This document shows positions 52,851 to 61,706 of a stretch of 64,000 nt of DNA, piece after piece. A program made the translations under genes and the position numbers. Each line of letters starts with the position of its first letter. Position 1 is the stretch's first letter. This DNA is from Streptomyces olivaceus (GTDB lineage Bacteria; Actinomycetota; Actinomycetes; Streptomycetales; Streptomycetaceae), in the NCBI RefSeq assembly GCF_000721235.1, contig NZ_JOFH01000003.1, forward strand, positions 62,001-126,000, given 5' to 3'. The notes beneath the pieces are model-generated. The model searched no databases. It had not been told where the DNA came from and saw only the letters and a list, made by a program, of their open reading frames with translations.

Positions 52851-54953
52851 TCACGCGGAACTCCGCCTGGAGCGGATCAGCAGCACGCAGCCGCCGGCGA
52901 AGAGGACGCCGCCGATCGCGGCGGGCCACAGGCCGAGTCCGGAGCCGGTCTCGGCGAGGCCGCCCTGTGCCTGCTGCCCCGGGGCCGATCCGGCGCCGTC
53001 GCCACCGTCGCCGGTGTCCCCGGCCGGGGCGGGTGCGGCCACGGCGCTTCCCACCTCGTCGGCGGTGTCGGCGGGCGTCGTGGCGGCCCTGGGTTCGGCG
53101 TCCGGGGAGGCGTCGGCGTCCTGCCCGGCGGCAGGAGGCGCGGGCTGCTCACCGCCGTTCTGCTGGGGATCCCCACCGCTCTGCGCGGAGTCGTCGCCGT
53201 TGCCCTTTCCGGCATCCTTCCCGGCGTCGTCGCCCGTGTCCTTCCCGGCGTCGTCCCCGGCCGGCTGCTCCTCCCCCTTGCCGTCTTCCCGGCCCTTGCC
53301 GTCGTCCGGGGCCTCGGTCGCGCCGGGGTCCTCGCCCTGGCCCGGCTCGGCACCGGGGGGCGTGTCCGGGCCGCACTCACGACCGGAGTTGACGCAGTCG
53401 ACCATCTCCCGCATCAGGTCCTCGTCGAAGACGTTGATGAAGTCGCTGTGGTCCGTGACCGGCTTGTGCAACTGCTCGGGGAACGAGTCCACGGCGAACA
53501 GCGGCACCGTTTTGCCGCCGTCCTGGAGGCTGGGTGCCGCCACGTCGTACACCACGCGCTGCACCAGGCGCGGGATGGGCTTGAAACCGTCCGGGCAGGC
53601 GCCGTCGGCGGCGGCGAAGGCCATGTGGGTGCGGTGGTTGGCGCTGTCGATGTTGCGGCCGTCCCAGCAGCTCTGGAAGGTGAAGGTGCGCACCACGTCG
53701 CTGCCGGAGGGGCAGAGCGGGTACTTGTCCTTGAGCTGGCGGTCCTCGAACCCGGTGCAGCTCCAGGAGGCGTTCGCGTTGGTGTTGCCGTTGACGAAGG
53801 CCTTCGCGTCACCGGTGATGATGCGCAGCAGCCGCGGCATGCCGGTGACCTTGGCTCGTTCGTTGCCCTCGAAGGTGAGCGTGACCTCGGCCGGGGTGAC
53901 GATCTCCCCCGCGTTGCCCTCGACGCCGCCGCCGGGCGACTGCGCGTCCTGCTCGACGGTGCCGTTCTGGAGGCGGAGCACGGGCCAGTAGTACGAGGAC
54001 TTGTCGCCCTGGTCGGCGCAGCTGGTGTCGCCTGCGGCCAGGTCGTCGTCGCTGGCGAAGGCGTCGTTGGCCTGGTTGCCGACGTAGTCGTGGAAGTGGT
54101 GGGCGCCGTTGCCGACGCCGGGGGCGGCGATCAGGTTGTCCGAGTTGAACAGGCCGTCGGCGTTGACTCCGCAGCTGGTGGCGAAGGAGCCGTTCGAGGC
54201 GCCCTTCTGCCGGTCGGCCTTGCGCACGTTCGGCTGGACGGACTCGATGTCGGCGTAGTCCGCCGCCACGGGGCCGTTGCCCGCCTGTCCGCCGTTGCCG
54301 GTCTGCTGCCCGCCGTCGCCCGCACCGTCTCCGGCGTTCGCACCGTCTCCGGCGCCGTCGCCGTTTCCGGCGTCCTTGCCCGCACCGGCGTCCTCACCAC
54401 TGCCGTCCTGCTGTTTTTCCTGCTGATCGGGGCCGTCGCCTGCGGCCTGGTCCGTGGTGATCTCGGTACGGCGCAGCGTGCACGGCGCGAGGGCGTCCAG
54501 GCCCTCCGGGCGGTCGCCGGCCTTCTCGACGGCGGCGACGATCCGCCCGATCGTGGCCGCCCGCTCCTTCTCCAGCGGATCGAGGACGGCGCCCTCGTCG
54601 AGGCTGCCGTCGTCCGCGGTGCGGGCCGCTTCCTGGAGTTGGCGGTAGGCGGTGGCGATCTGCTGGTCCAACTGGGCCAGTTCGGTGTCGACCTCCGGCC
54701 GCGCCTGCTCCGGCACGGTCGTCAGCCGCTCGGCCGGGTCGGGGCAGTCGACGGTCGCCGCGATGCCGGAACTACCCAGGGGAACGGCCGTGTTGCCGGA
54801 CTCGGTCGCGGAGGCGAAGACGTTGACGGCCACCAGGCCGCCGCCCCCCAGTATCAGCGCGACCGCTCCGAAGGTCGCGCGCCGCGCCCCGGTCGGGCGT
54901 CTGCGCCTGTTGTGTCCCAAGACGTGCTCCTGTGTCGTGACGGACTCGGACAT
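52851..54953 (-). CDS. DUF1996 surface protein with LAETG sorting signal
   Basis: 700 residues. An N-terminal signal anchor lies at about 27-48. A Gly/Asp/Gln-rich linker (about 165-225) leads to the DUF1996 domain (about 235-495; HHFHDYVGNQ, SSYYWPVLRLQNG, TFQSCWDGRNIDSANHRTHMAF, given as TFQSCWDGRNID and NHRTHMAF). A second Asp/Gly/Lys/Pro-rich spacer (about 505-650) follows. The C-terminus has LAETG near 666, a membrane helix and RSRR, the layout of a class E sortase substrate. DUF1996 function is unknown; possibly carbohydrate-related. A large cell-wall-anchored protein. Confidence 0.88.
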   Translation of the reverse strand: MSESVTTQEHVLGHNRRRRPTGARRATFGAVALILGGGGLVAVNVFASATESGNTAVPLGSSGIAATVDCPDPAERLTTVPEQARPEVDTELAQLDQQIATAYRQLQEAARTADDGSLDEGAVLDPLEKERAATIGRIVAAVEKAGDRPEGLDALAPCTLRRTEITTDQAAGDGPDQQEKQQDGSGEDAGAGKDAGNGDGAGDGANAGDGAGDGGQQTGNGGQAGNGPVAADYADIESVQPNVRKADRQKGASNGSFATSCGVNADGLFNSDNLIAAPGVGNGAHHFHDYVGNQANDAFASDDDLAAGDTSCADQGDKSSYYWPVLRLQNGTVEQDAQSPGGGVEGNAGEIVTPAEVTLTFEGNERAKVTGMPRLLRIITGDAKAFVNGNTNANASWSCTGFEDRQLKDKYPLCPSGSDVVRTFTFQSCWDGRNIDSANHRTHMAFAAADGACPDGFKPIPRLVQRVVYDVAAPSLQDGGKTVPLFAVDSFPEQLHKPVTDHSDFINVFDEDLMREMVDCVNSGRECGPDTPPGAEPGQGEDPGATEAPDDGKGREDGKGEEQPAGDDAGKDTGDDAGKDAGKGNGDDSAQSGGDPQQNGGEQPAPPAAGQDADASPDAEPRAATTPADTADEVGSAVAAPAPAGDTGDGGDGAGSAPGQQAQGGLAETGSGLGLWPAAIGGVLFAGGCVLLIRSRRSSA

Positions 54954-55142
54954 GGAATGCCCCCGGCTCCATACGCGGCGGCGGGGCGGAGCGTTCAGCC
55001 CGGTCGGGAATTGTCAGGATTCCCTCACCTCGCGGGCACCCGCTCCCCGCCCTCCTCCCCGACCTCCGGTCGCACTGTTCGGAGCCCGCGATCGGGGAAC
55101 CCGGAAGGCCGTCGCGGGCGTGGACGCGCCCTAGGAGGAGCC

Positions 55143-55943
55143 ATGGACAGCAGCCGGCCGCTCGCCCTGGTCACCGGGGCCTCCGGCGGGATCGGGTACG
55201 AGCTGGCCGCTCTCTTCGCCGAGCACGGCCACGACCTCGTGATCAACGCCGAGGACGACCGGCTGGAGCACGCCGCCCGCCGGCTCCGGGAGTCCGGCGT
55301 CGAGGTGCGGGCCGTAGGGGCGGACCTGCGGTCGCCCGACGGGGTGGACCACCTGGTCGCCGCGCTCACCGGGCTCGCCCTGGACGTCGCCGCCCTCAAC
55401 GCGGGAGTGGGGCAGGGAGGCGCCTTCGTCGACACCGACCCCGACGACGACCGGTCGGTCATCGACCTCAACGTCACGTCGACCGTACGGCTCACCAAGC
55501 CCCTGCTGCGGGACATGGTCGACCGCGGAGTGGGGCGCCTGATGTTCACGTCGTCGGTCGCCGCCACGATGCCCGGGTCCTTCCAATCGGTCTACAACGC
55601 GTCGAAGTCCTTCGTGCAGTCCTTCGCCCAGGCGCTCCAGGAGGAGGTCGAGGGCACCGGCGTCACGGTCACGTCGTTCATGCCGGGCCCCACGGAGACC
55701 GACTTCTTCCGGCGGGCCGGCATGACGGACACCAAGGTCGGCACCATGCCGAAGGACGACCCGGCGCAGGTCGCCCGGCAGGCGTACGACGCGGTCATGA
55801 AGGGCCGCGGGAAGCTGGTCACCGGATCGGCGAAGACGAAGGCGCAGGGGGTCGCGGACAAGGTGCTGCCGGACCGCGTCAAGGCCGCCGTGCACCGCCG
55901 GATGGCGGAACCGGGGACGGCCCGGGACGACGGCGGCCGGTAG
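55143..55943 (+). CDS. SDR family oxidoreductase
   Basis: 266 residues. TGASGGIG at 11-18, NAG at 86-88, Ser138, Tyr151 and Lys155 (YNASK) complete. The C-terminal 40 residues extend the fold with a basic tail. TAGGAGGAGCC precedes the ATG. Substrate unknown; not obviously part of a neighbouring operon. Confidence 0.9.
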   Translation: MDSSRPLALVTGASGGIGYELAALFAEHGHDLVINAEDDRLEHAARRLRESGVEVRAVGADLRSPDGVDHLVAALTGLALDVAALNAGVGQGGAFVDTDPDDDRSVIDLNVTSTVRLTKPLLRDMVDRGVGRLMFTSSVAATMPGSFQSVYNASKSFVQSFAQALQEEVEGTGVTVTSFMPGPTETDFFRRAGMTDTKVGTMPKDDPAQVARQAYDAVMKGRGKLVTGSAKTKAQGVADKVLPDRVKAAVHRRMAEPGTARDDGGR

Positions 55944-56072
55944 CCCACCGCTCGCGGATCCGCCCCGGCGGGCACCCGCCCCGCGCCGTTCGCCCGGCGG
56001 GGTGCTTGTCGGCGGCTCGCCCCCGGTGGAACGATGCCGTCGGCACCGGCCACCGCACCGGAGGGATTCCAC

Positions 56073-56729
56073 GTGAGCGACGAGCAGCGACGGCCACGGG
56101 CCGCAGCCGCGTTCGACGCGCTGGGCGCCGAGTACGAGAGGGCGTTCGCCGGGTCCCGGACGCACCGGCGTTCGCTGGAGTGGCTGCTCGGCCGGCTGGC
56201 GCCGGGCAGCCGGGTGCTGGACGTGGGCAGCGGCACGGGGAGGCCCACCGCCGGGACCCTCGCCGCGGCCGGTCACGACGTGCTGGGCGTGGATGTCTCG
56301 CCGGTCATGGTGGAGTTGGCGGCCCGGCAGGTGCCGGATGCCGTCTTCCAGTGCGCCGACATCCGTGACGCACCGCTCGACGACGGTTCGTTCGACGCGG
56401 TGTGCGTGTACTTCTCGCTGCTCCAGCTGGACCGGCGGGAGCAGACCGAACTGGTCGGGCGCCTCGTGCGCTTGCTGCGACCGGAGGGGTACCTGGTGCT
56501 GGCCACGGTGCCGCTGGACGTGGAGGGGGTCGACGCCACCTTCATGGGCCAGCCCGTGCGCGTCTCCAGCTTCCCCGCACAGCGCCTCGTCGCCCTGGCC
56601 GAGGAGGCCGGCCTGGAGGTGCTGGACCAGGAGGCGTCGATGTTCACCCCGACCCACCCGGACGCCCGGCCCGAACCGCACCTCTTCCTGCACTGCCGAC
56701 GCCGGGCGACCGCCGCGCCGGACGCCTGA
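56073..56729 (+). CDS. Class I SAM-dependent methyltransferase
   Basis: 218 residues. Motif I VLDVGSGTGRPTAGTLAAAG near 51, VDVSPVMVELAARQ, DIRDAPLDDGSFDAVCVY and LLRPEGYLVLATVPLD. The GTG at 56073 is chosen for its GGAGGGATTCC ribosome site; an ATG at 56034 lacks one. Substrate unknown. It stands 80 bases before the gas-vesicle operon but need not belong to it. Confidence 0.85.
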   Translation: MSDEQRRPRAAAAFDALGAEYERAFAGSRTHRRSLEWLLGRLAPGSRVLDVGSGTGRPTAGTLAAAGHDVLGVDVSPVMVELAARQVPDAVFQCADIRDAPLDDGSFDAVCVYFSLLQLDRREQTELVGRLVRLLRPEGYLVLATVPLDVEGVDATFMGQPVRVSSFPAQRLVALAEEAGLEVLDQEASMFTPTHPDARPEPHLFLHCRRRATAAPDA

Positions 56730-56809
56730 CCTTCCCCTCTCCCCGGCCCGGTCCCCGGATGGGGTAACTGCGCACGCGCTCCGCGAGCGCCGCCGCCAGA
56801 GTGGGCAGC

Positions 56810-57127
56810 ATGACAGCACCCGGCGTACGGCCGCGCCGTACGACTTCCGCCCCCACGCACGAGCGTGCCGTGCGGGGCGCCCAGGACGCCGCCCGGCGTG
56901 CCGCGGACGCCCTGTCCGAGCTGGTCCGGCACGACGTGGAGGGAGTCTCCGCGGTGTGCCGCAGCGAGGACGGCGGCTGGATCGTGAACGTGGACGTACT
57001 GGAAGTGGCCCGCATTCCCGACACCACCAGTCTGCTCGCCACCTACGAGGTCGAACTCGATGCGGCGGGCGACCTGATCCAGTACCGCAGGATCGCGCGC
57101 TACCGGCGCGGTGCCCAGGACCAGTGA
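56810..57127 (+). CDS. gvpO: Gas vesicle protein GvpO
   Basis: 105 residues. The GvpO pattern includes ALSELVRHDVEGVSAVCRSEDGGW (as ALSELVRHDVEGV and CRSEDGGW) and VEVARIPDTTSLLATYEVELD-like text (here LEVARIPDTTSLLATYEVE). First gene of the cluster. The ATG is used; a GTG 9 bases upstream is possible; ribosome site weak for both. GvpO proteins are accessory to vesicle assembly. Confidence 0.88.
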   Translation: MTAPGVRPRRTTSAPTHERAVRGAQDAARRAADALSELVRHDVEGVSAVCRSEDGGWIVNVDVLEVARIPDTTSLLATYEVELDAAGDLIQYRRIARYRRGAQDQ

Positions 57128-57163
57128 GCGGGCCGTGCCGCCCGCGCCCGGAAGGACCTCCGC

Positions 57164-57688
57164 ATGATCACCTACGACGACGAGGTCGTGTGCGCGCCCC
57201 GCGCCGGAACCCTCTACGACGTACTCGAACTCATCCTCGACCGCGGCATGGTGATCGACGTCTTCGTGCGCGTCTCCCTCGTCGGCATCGAGATCCTCAA
57301 GGTGGACGCCCGCATCGTGGTGGCGAGCGTCGACACCTACCTGCGGTTCGCCGAGGCCTGCAACCGGCTGGACCTGGAGCACGACGTGCGCTCCAAGACC
57401 GTACCGGAGATGTTCGGCAGCCCGGTGGCCAGGACCGTGGGCCGGGCGGGTGCCAAGCGGACCGCGCGCTCCCTGACCGAAAAGGTGCGGGACGTCCTCA
57501 CTCCGGAGCAGGAGGCCGGGGAGGCAACGGCGGAGGAAGAGGAAGCCCTCCCCCGCGGGCGCGGGTCGCACGGCCGGAGCGCGGAGCGGCCGCGCGGCAG
57601 GCCCGCCGCCCGCGCCCGTGACGCGCGTGACGAGGACGACCGCCCGCACGCCCGTCCCCGCCGGCGCCCCCGGGCGGAGGACGCATGA
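57164..57688 (+). CDS. gvpA: Gas vesicle structural protein GvpA with long charged tail
   Basis: 174 residues. The conserved vesicle-wall core is residues 15-75 (LYDVLELILDRGMVIDVFVR, VSLVGIEILKVDARIVVAS, VDTYLRFAEA). After it comes a basic/acidic low-complexity tail (about 105-174; EQEAGEATAEEEEALPRGRG, RPRGRPAARARDARDEDD). Typical GvpA is about 70-140 residues, so the tail is unusually long. AAGGACC precedes the ATG; its stop overlaps gvpF (ATGA). Confidence 0.9.
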   Translation: MITYDDEVVCAPRAGTLYDVLELILDRGMVIDVFVRVSLVGIEILKVDARIVVASVDTYLRFAEACNRLDLEHDVRSKTVPEMFGSPVARTVGRAGAKRTARSLTEKVRDVLTPEQEAGEATAEEEEALPRGRGSHGRSAERPRGRPAARARDARDEDDRPHARPRRRPRAEDA

Positions 57689-58473
57689 CCACCTCCGCCA
57701 CCGCCGCCACCACCGCCGCGGCCACCGCGCCCGCCGCCGGCCCGCTCCGTCAGGCGCTCTACGTCTACGGCATCACGCCCTCCGGCGTGCGCACCCCCCG
57801 CTCCCCCGGTGTCGACGGCGCGCCCGTGCGGCTGCTGACCGGGGCGGGACTGTGCGCGGCCGTGTCGGACGCGCCCGCTCGGCTCCGGCCCCGGCGCCGC
57901 GATCTGCTGGCTCACCAGGCCGTCCTGGAGGAACTGGGGGAACAGGGGCCGCTCCTGCCCATGCGGTTCGCCGTCCTCAGCCCCCGAGCCGACACCCTGC
58001 TCGCCCAACTGGGCGCGGACGCGGAACACTTGACGCGGCAGCTCGAGGACGTACGCGGCTGCGTCGAACTGAACGTCAAGGGCACGGTGGTACAGGGGCA
58101 CTTCGCAGAGCTGGTGCGCCGGGACGAGGGCCTGCGGGCCCTGGCCCTGCGGACCCGGCGCCGTCCGGACTACGAGGCCAACGTGCGGCTGGGCGAGGCA
58201 CTCGCGCTCGGGGTGCGCCGCGAGGCGCGCCGTGCCGCCCGCGGGGTCCTGGACCACCTGACGCCGCTCGCGGTGCGTACGGTGCCGGGGACGACCGACG
58301 ACGAGCAGGTGCTGAGCGCGTCGTTCCTGTTGCGGGCCGCCGACGAACGGCGGTTCCGGGAGGCGGTGGACGCGCGGGCCCGTGCCTGCGGGGACCGGCT
58401 GGCGCTCAGCGTGACCGGCCCCCTGCCGTGCTACAGCTTCGTCGATCCGACTGCCGTACCGGCCGGTCGGTGA
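57685..58473 (+). CDS. gvpF: Gas vesicle protein GvpF
   Basis: 262 residues of the GvpL/GvpF family: LYVYGITPSG at the start, LLTGAGLCAAVSDAP, LAHQAVLEELGEQGPLLPMRF (as LAHQAVLEELG and PLLPMRFAVLSP), and GPLPCYSFVD at the end. Accessory to assembly. ATG overlaps the gvpA stop. Confidence 0.92.
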   Translation: MTTSATAATTAAATAPAAGPLRQALYVYGITPSGVRTPRSPGVDGAPVRLLTGAGLCAAVSDAPARLRPRRRDLLAHQAVLEELGEQGPLLPMRFAVLSPRADTLLAQLGADAEHLTRQLEDVRGCVELNVKGTVVQGHFAELVRRDEGLRALALRTRRRPDYEANVRLGEALALGVRREARRAARGVLDHLTPLAVRTVPGTTDDEQVLSASFLLRAADERRFREAVDARARACGDRLALSVTGPLPCYSFVDPTAVPAGR

Positions 58474-58476
58474 CCG

Positions 58477-58755
58477 ATGGGCATCGTGAGCGGACTCCTG
58501 CTGCTGCCCCTCGCGCCGGTGCGCGGCACGGCCTGGATCGCCGACCATCTGCTCCAGGAGGCCAGAAGACAGGCGCACGACCCGCGCGCCGTCCGGGCCC
58601 GGCTCGCCGCGCTGAACCGTGCCCTGGACGAGGGTGCCATCGACGAGGCGTCCTTCGAACGTGAGGAGGAGCGCCTGCTCACCCTCCTCGAACGCCCGGC
58701 CGGGCCGACCGGCCGCGCGGCGACCACGCAGCGAACACGGAGAACACACGCATGA
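58477..58755 (+). CDS. gvpG: Gas vesicle protein GvpG
   Basis: 92 residues: LLLLPLAPVRGTAWIADHLLQEA near the start and IDEASFEREEERLLTLLE in the middle, the GvpG pattern. Starts 4 bases after gvpF; its stop overlaps gvpY (ATGA). Confidence 0.9.
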   Translation: MGIVSGLLLLPLAPVRGTAWIADHLLQEARRQAHDPRAVRARLAALNRALDEGAIDEASFEREEERLLTLLERPAGPTGRAATTQRTRRTHA

Positions 58756-59315
58756 ACGACAGCAGATCGGCCATGGCCGCGGCCGTGGCGGGTGGCTACC
58801 TCCTGGGCCGTACGAAGAAGGCCAGGCTGGCCTTCGCGGTCGGCTCCTACCTCGTGGGCAGGCGCATGGGCGTCTCGCCCGGCCAGGTGCTGTCCCAGCG
58901 CCTCAGCGGCCTCCAGCAGGTCCCGCAGTTGCGGGAGTTGACCGAGCAGATGCGCGGCGAACTGCTCACCGCGGGGCGCGCGGCGGTCACCGCGGCGGCC
59001 AACCGCCGCCTCACCTCACTCGCGGACGGCCTCCGGGACCGTACCGACGCGCTGGACGGCGGGGGCGGGCGCGACGACGGGTACGGCGAGCCTCCGGACG
59101 AGGACGCCTACTTCGACGAGGAGGACCGGGACGAGGACCGCAGCCCCGCTCCGCCGCCGACCCGCACAACCCCGCAGACGGCCCGGAAGGCTCCACCGCG
59201 CGAGGCGACGCCGCCGGTCAGGAAGGCCGCGAAGAAGACCGTGAAGAAGGCGGTTCCGGCGAAGAAGACCGCGAAGCGGGCCGCGAGCCCGGGCAGGCCG
59301 GGGGGCCTCCGATGA
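58752..59315 (+). CDS. gvpY: Gas vesicle cluster protein GvpY
   Basis: 187 residues. The N-terminal part (GGYLLGRTKKARLAFAVGSYL, then GVSPGQVLSQRLSGLQQVP) is the actinobacterial GvpY type; the C-terminus is acidic, then Lys/Pro/Thr-rich (KAAKKTVKKAVPAKKTAKRA), histone-like. Function undefined. Couples to gvpZ by ATGA. Confidence 0.85.
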   Translation: MNDSRSAMAAAVAGGYLLGRTKKARLAFAVGSYLVGRRMGVSPGQVLSQRLSGLQQVPQLRELTEQMRGELLTAGRAAVTAAANRRLTSLADGLRDRTDALDGGGGRDDGYGEPPDEDAYFDEEDRDEDRSPAPPPTRTTPQTARKAPPREATPPVRKAAKKTVKKAVPAKKTAKRAASPGRPGGLR

Positions 59316-60268
59316 GCCCCGGCGGGCAGGGCGGCGGCCCCTCTCCCCTCGCCGACCTCAAGGAAGCGCTCGGCGGTTACCTCTCGGCCTCGGGGCACAG
59401 CCTCGTCGGCAAAGCGGGGGAACGGATCGGCGGGCTGACCGAGCGCCTCACCTCCTCCGCCGACGGCGGTGGTTCCGGCGGTGGTTCCGGCGGTGGTTCC
59501 GGCGGTGGTTCCGGCGGTGGTTCCGGCGGTGGTTCCGGCGGTGGGGGCGGGAACGGCTCCGGGGGCCGGGGTGGTTCCGGGAGCAGTGGTAGCAGTGGTG
59601 GCAGCGTCAAGGCCACGCACATCATGGAGACCGTCGACATCGGCGTCCCCCTGCGCACCGTCTATGACCAGTGGACGCAGATCCAGGACTTCAGCGACTT
59701 CACCAAGGGCGTCCGCAGCGTCAACACCGCCGACGAAGTGACGTCGGACTGGAACGTCAAGGTCGGTCCGTCGAGCCGCAGTTGGAAGGCGACCGTCCAG
59801 GAGCAGGTGCCCGACGAACGGATCGCCTGGACCTCGGAGGGCGCCAAGGGCAGTACCCGTGGCGTGGTCACCTTCCACGAACTGACGCCCCGCCTGACCC
59901 GGGTGGTCGTGGTCGTGGAGTACTACCCGGCGGGCTTCTTCGAGAAGACCGGCAACCTCTGGCGGGCCCAGGGCCGCCGACTGCGGCTTGACCTCAAGCA
60001 CTTCGCCCGGCACGTGACGCTCGTGGGCGAGGACGACGAGATCGAGGGGTGGCGCGGCGAGATCCGCGACGGCGAGGTCGTCAGGAGCCACGAGGAGGCC
60101 CTGGAGGACGAACACGGCGAGGACGAGGAGGAGTACGAGGATGAGGACGAGGAGGACGAGGACGACGGGGAGTACGACGAGGACCCGGAGCAGGAGGACG
60201 GGTACGACGACGAGGACGACGACGAGCCGGAGGGCGAGGACGACGAACGCCCCCGCCGGCGTCGCTGA
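59312..60268 (+). CDS. gvpZ: Gas vesicle cluster protein GvpZ (SRPBCC domain)
   Basis: 318 residues in four parts: an N-terminal helical segment, a (Gly-Gly-Gly-Ser)n linker, an SRPBCC/cyclase-like domain (about 108-250; ETVDIGVPLRTVYDQWTQIQDF and WKATVQEQVPDERIAW) and a highly acidic C-terminus (E/D runs from about 265). The linker is encoded by six perfect 12-bp repeats. Overlaps gvpY by ATGA; the start codon is fixed by that coupling. Confidence 0.88.
   Translation: MSPGGQGGGPSPLADLKEALGGYLSASGHSLVGKAGERIGGLTERLTSSADGGGSGGGSGGGSGGGSGGGSGGGSGGGGGNGSGGRGGSGSSGSSGGSVKATHIMETVDIGVPLRTVYDQWTQIQDFSDFTKGVRSVNTADEVTSDWNVKVGPSSRSWKATVQEQVPDERIAWTSEGAKGSTRGVVTFHELTPRLTRVVVVVEYYPAGFFEKTGNLWRAQGRRLRLDLKHFARHVTLVGEDDEIEGWRGEIRDGEVVRSHEEALEDEHGEDEEEYEDEDEEDEDDGEYDEDPEQEDGYDDEDDDEPEGEDDERPRRRR
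59465..59536 (+). repeat. Six-copy 12-bp repeat encoding GGGS linker in gvpZ
   Basis: GGCGGTGGTTCC repeats six times without error, in frame. Slippage would change only linker length. Confidence 0.95.
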
Positions 60269-60286
60269 TCCCGTGGAGAGCAAGCC

Positions 60287-60631
60287 GTGACCGACCTCGA
60301 CCACCGCCCGGCGAACCTGGAGGCGGAGCCGTACGGGCCCCCCTCCGGGAGCCTCGCCGACCTGCTCGAACGGGTCCTCGACAAGGGCATCGTCATCGCC
60401 GGCGACATCAAGATCGACCTGCTCGACATCGAGTTGCTCACCATCCGGCTGCGGCTGTTCATCGCCTCCGTGGACACCGCGAAGAAGGCCGGCATCGACT
60501 GGTGGGAGACCGACCCCGCGCTGTCGTCGCGGGCGGCTCGGGACGCGCTCGCCGAGGAGAACGAACGGCTGCGGGCCCGTCTCGACGCCCTGGAGGAAGC
60601 CACCGCCGAGTCCTCGGGAGCAGCGCGGTGA
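60287..60631 (+). CDS. gvpJ: Gas vesicle protein GvpJ
   Basis: 114 residues, GvpA/J family: LADLLERVLDKGIVIAGDIK, IDLLDIELLTIRLRLFIASVD, and a C-terminal helix EENERLRARLDALEEATAE. GTG start 18 bases after gvpZ; stop overlaps gvpL. Confidence 0.9.
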   Translation: MTDLDHRPANLEAEPYGPPSGSLADLLERVLDKGIVIAGDIKIDLLDIELLTIRLRLFIASVDTAKKAGIDWWETDPALSSRAARDALAEENERLRARLDALEEATAESSGAAR

Positions 60632-61461
60632 ACGGGCCCTCGGCAACGGCTCCCGGGGTGGTCTGCGTGTTCGCCGTCACCGGGGCCCCGCCGGACCCCG
60701 GCGCGCTCGCGTCGGCGGCCGGTCACGAGGAGGGCGGCCCGCTGCGCGTGCTGCCCGCGGGCGGCCTGTGCCTGGTCGTCCAGGACGTTCCGGCCGCGTC
60801 GTTCGGCGAGGAGGCACTCGCGGAGCGGCTCAACCGACCCGAAGACCTCGAACGCCTGGCCCGTGCCCACCACCGGGGGGTGGCGGCCGCGGCAGGGCGG
60901 GGCCCGGTGGTGCCGCTGCCGATGGCGACCCTGTACCACGGTGACGCGTCCGCCGTGCGGGCCGTCGCTTCCCGGCGGCCGGTACTGGAGTCGCTGCTCG
61001 ACCGGTTGCGGGACCGTACGGAATGGGCGGTGAAGGTGCACGCCGCCGAGCGGGCCGCGGACGCCTCGGCACAGGCCGAGGCGTCGGCCACCGGTGGCCG
61101 CGGCTACCTCAGCCGGGCCAGTGCGCGCCGCCGCGACCAGCGGCACGCGCACGGCAGGGCCCTGGGCGAGGCGGAGGCGGTTGACACGGAGCTGCGGCGG
61201 TTCGCCGTCGCCGCGACGCGGCACCGCCCGCAGAGCGACCGGCTGACGGGCCGCCGCACCCCGCAACTGCTCAACGGCGCCTACCTGGTGAACGACGCGG
61301 ACCGCACCGCCTTCACCCGCGCCCTGGACCGGATCACCGCCGACGGCCGGTACCCGGGGGTGCGGGTGGAGGCGTCCGGTCCCTGGATCCCGTACTCCTT
61401 CGCCCGCTGGGACGAGGAACCGGAACCGGCCGCCGCTCACCGCCGGGAGGCCCCCGCATGA
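60628..61461 (+). CDS. gvpL: Gas vesicle protein GvpL
   Basis: 277 residues of the GvpL/GvpF family: ARAHHRGVAAAAGRGPVVPLPMATLY (as ARAHHRGVAAAAGRG and PVVPLPMATLY), LLNGAYLVNDADRTAFTRAL, ASGPWIPYSFARWD. GTG start in a GTGA overlap with gvpJ. Confidence 0.92.
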   Translation: MNGPSATAPGVVCVFAVTGAPPDPGALASAAGHEEGGPLRVLPAGGLCLVVQDVPAASFGEEALAERLNRPEDLERLARAHHRGVAAAAGRGPVVPLPMATLYHGDASAVRAVASRRPVLESLLDRLRDRTEWAVKVHAAERAADASAQAEASATGGRGYLSRASARRRDQRHAHGRALGEAEAVDTELRRFAVAATRHRPQSDRLTGRRTPQLLNGAYLVNDADRTAFTRALDRITADGRYPGVRVEASGPWIPYSFARWDEEPEPAAAHRREAPA

Positions 61462-61706
61462 CGCTCCCGGACACCCGTACGCCGGGCCCGGCACCCGTGC
61501 CGTGGGGCGGCCCGGAGCAGTACGCGCCGGTCGGGGTGCCCCTCGTCGACCTCCTCGACCGGGTACTGGCGACCGGAGTCGTGGTCAGCGGCGACCTGGT
61601 CCTGGCCATCGCGGACGTGCCGCTGGTGCGGATCTCCCTGCACGCCCTGCTGTCGTCGGTGAACGAGCGGGTGCCCGCCCCCTGGCCGGACAGCGGGCCG
61701 CTGTGA
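61458..61706 (+). CDS. gvpS: Gas vesicle protein GvpS
   Basis: 82 residues, GvpA/J-like core: VPLVDLLDRVLATGVVVSGD and VLAIADVPLVRISLHALLSS. ATGA overlap with gvpL and GTGA overlap with gvpK. Confidence 0.9.
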   Translation: MTLPDTRTPGPAPVPWGGPEQYAPVGVPLVDLLDRVLATGVVVSGDLVLAIADVPLVRISLHALLSSVNERVPAPWPDSGPL

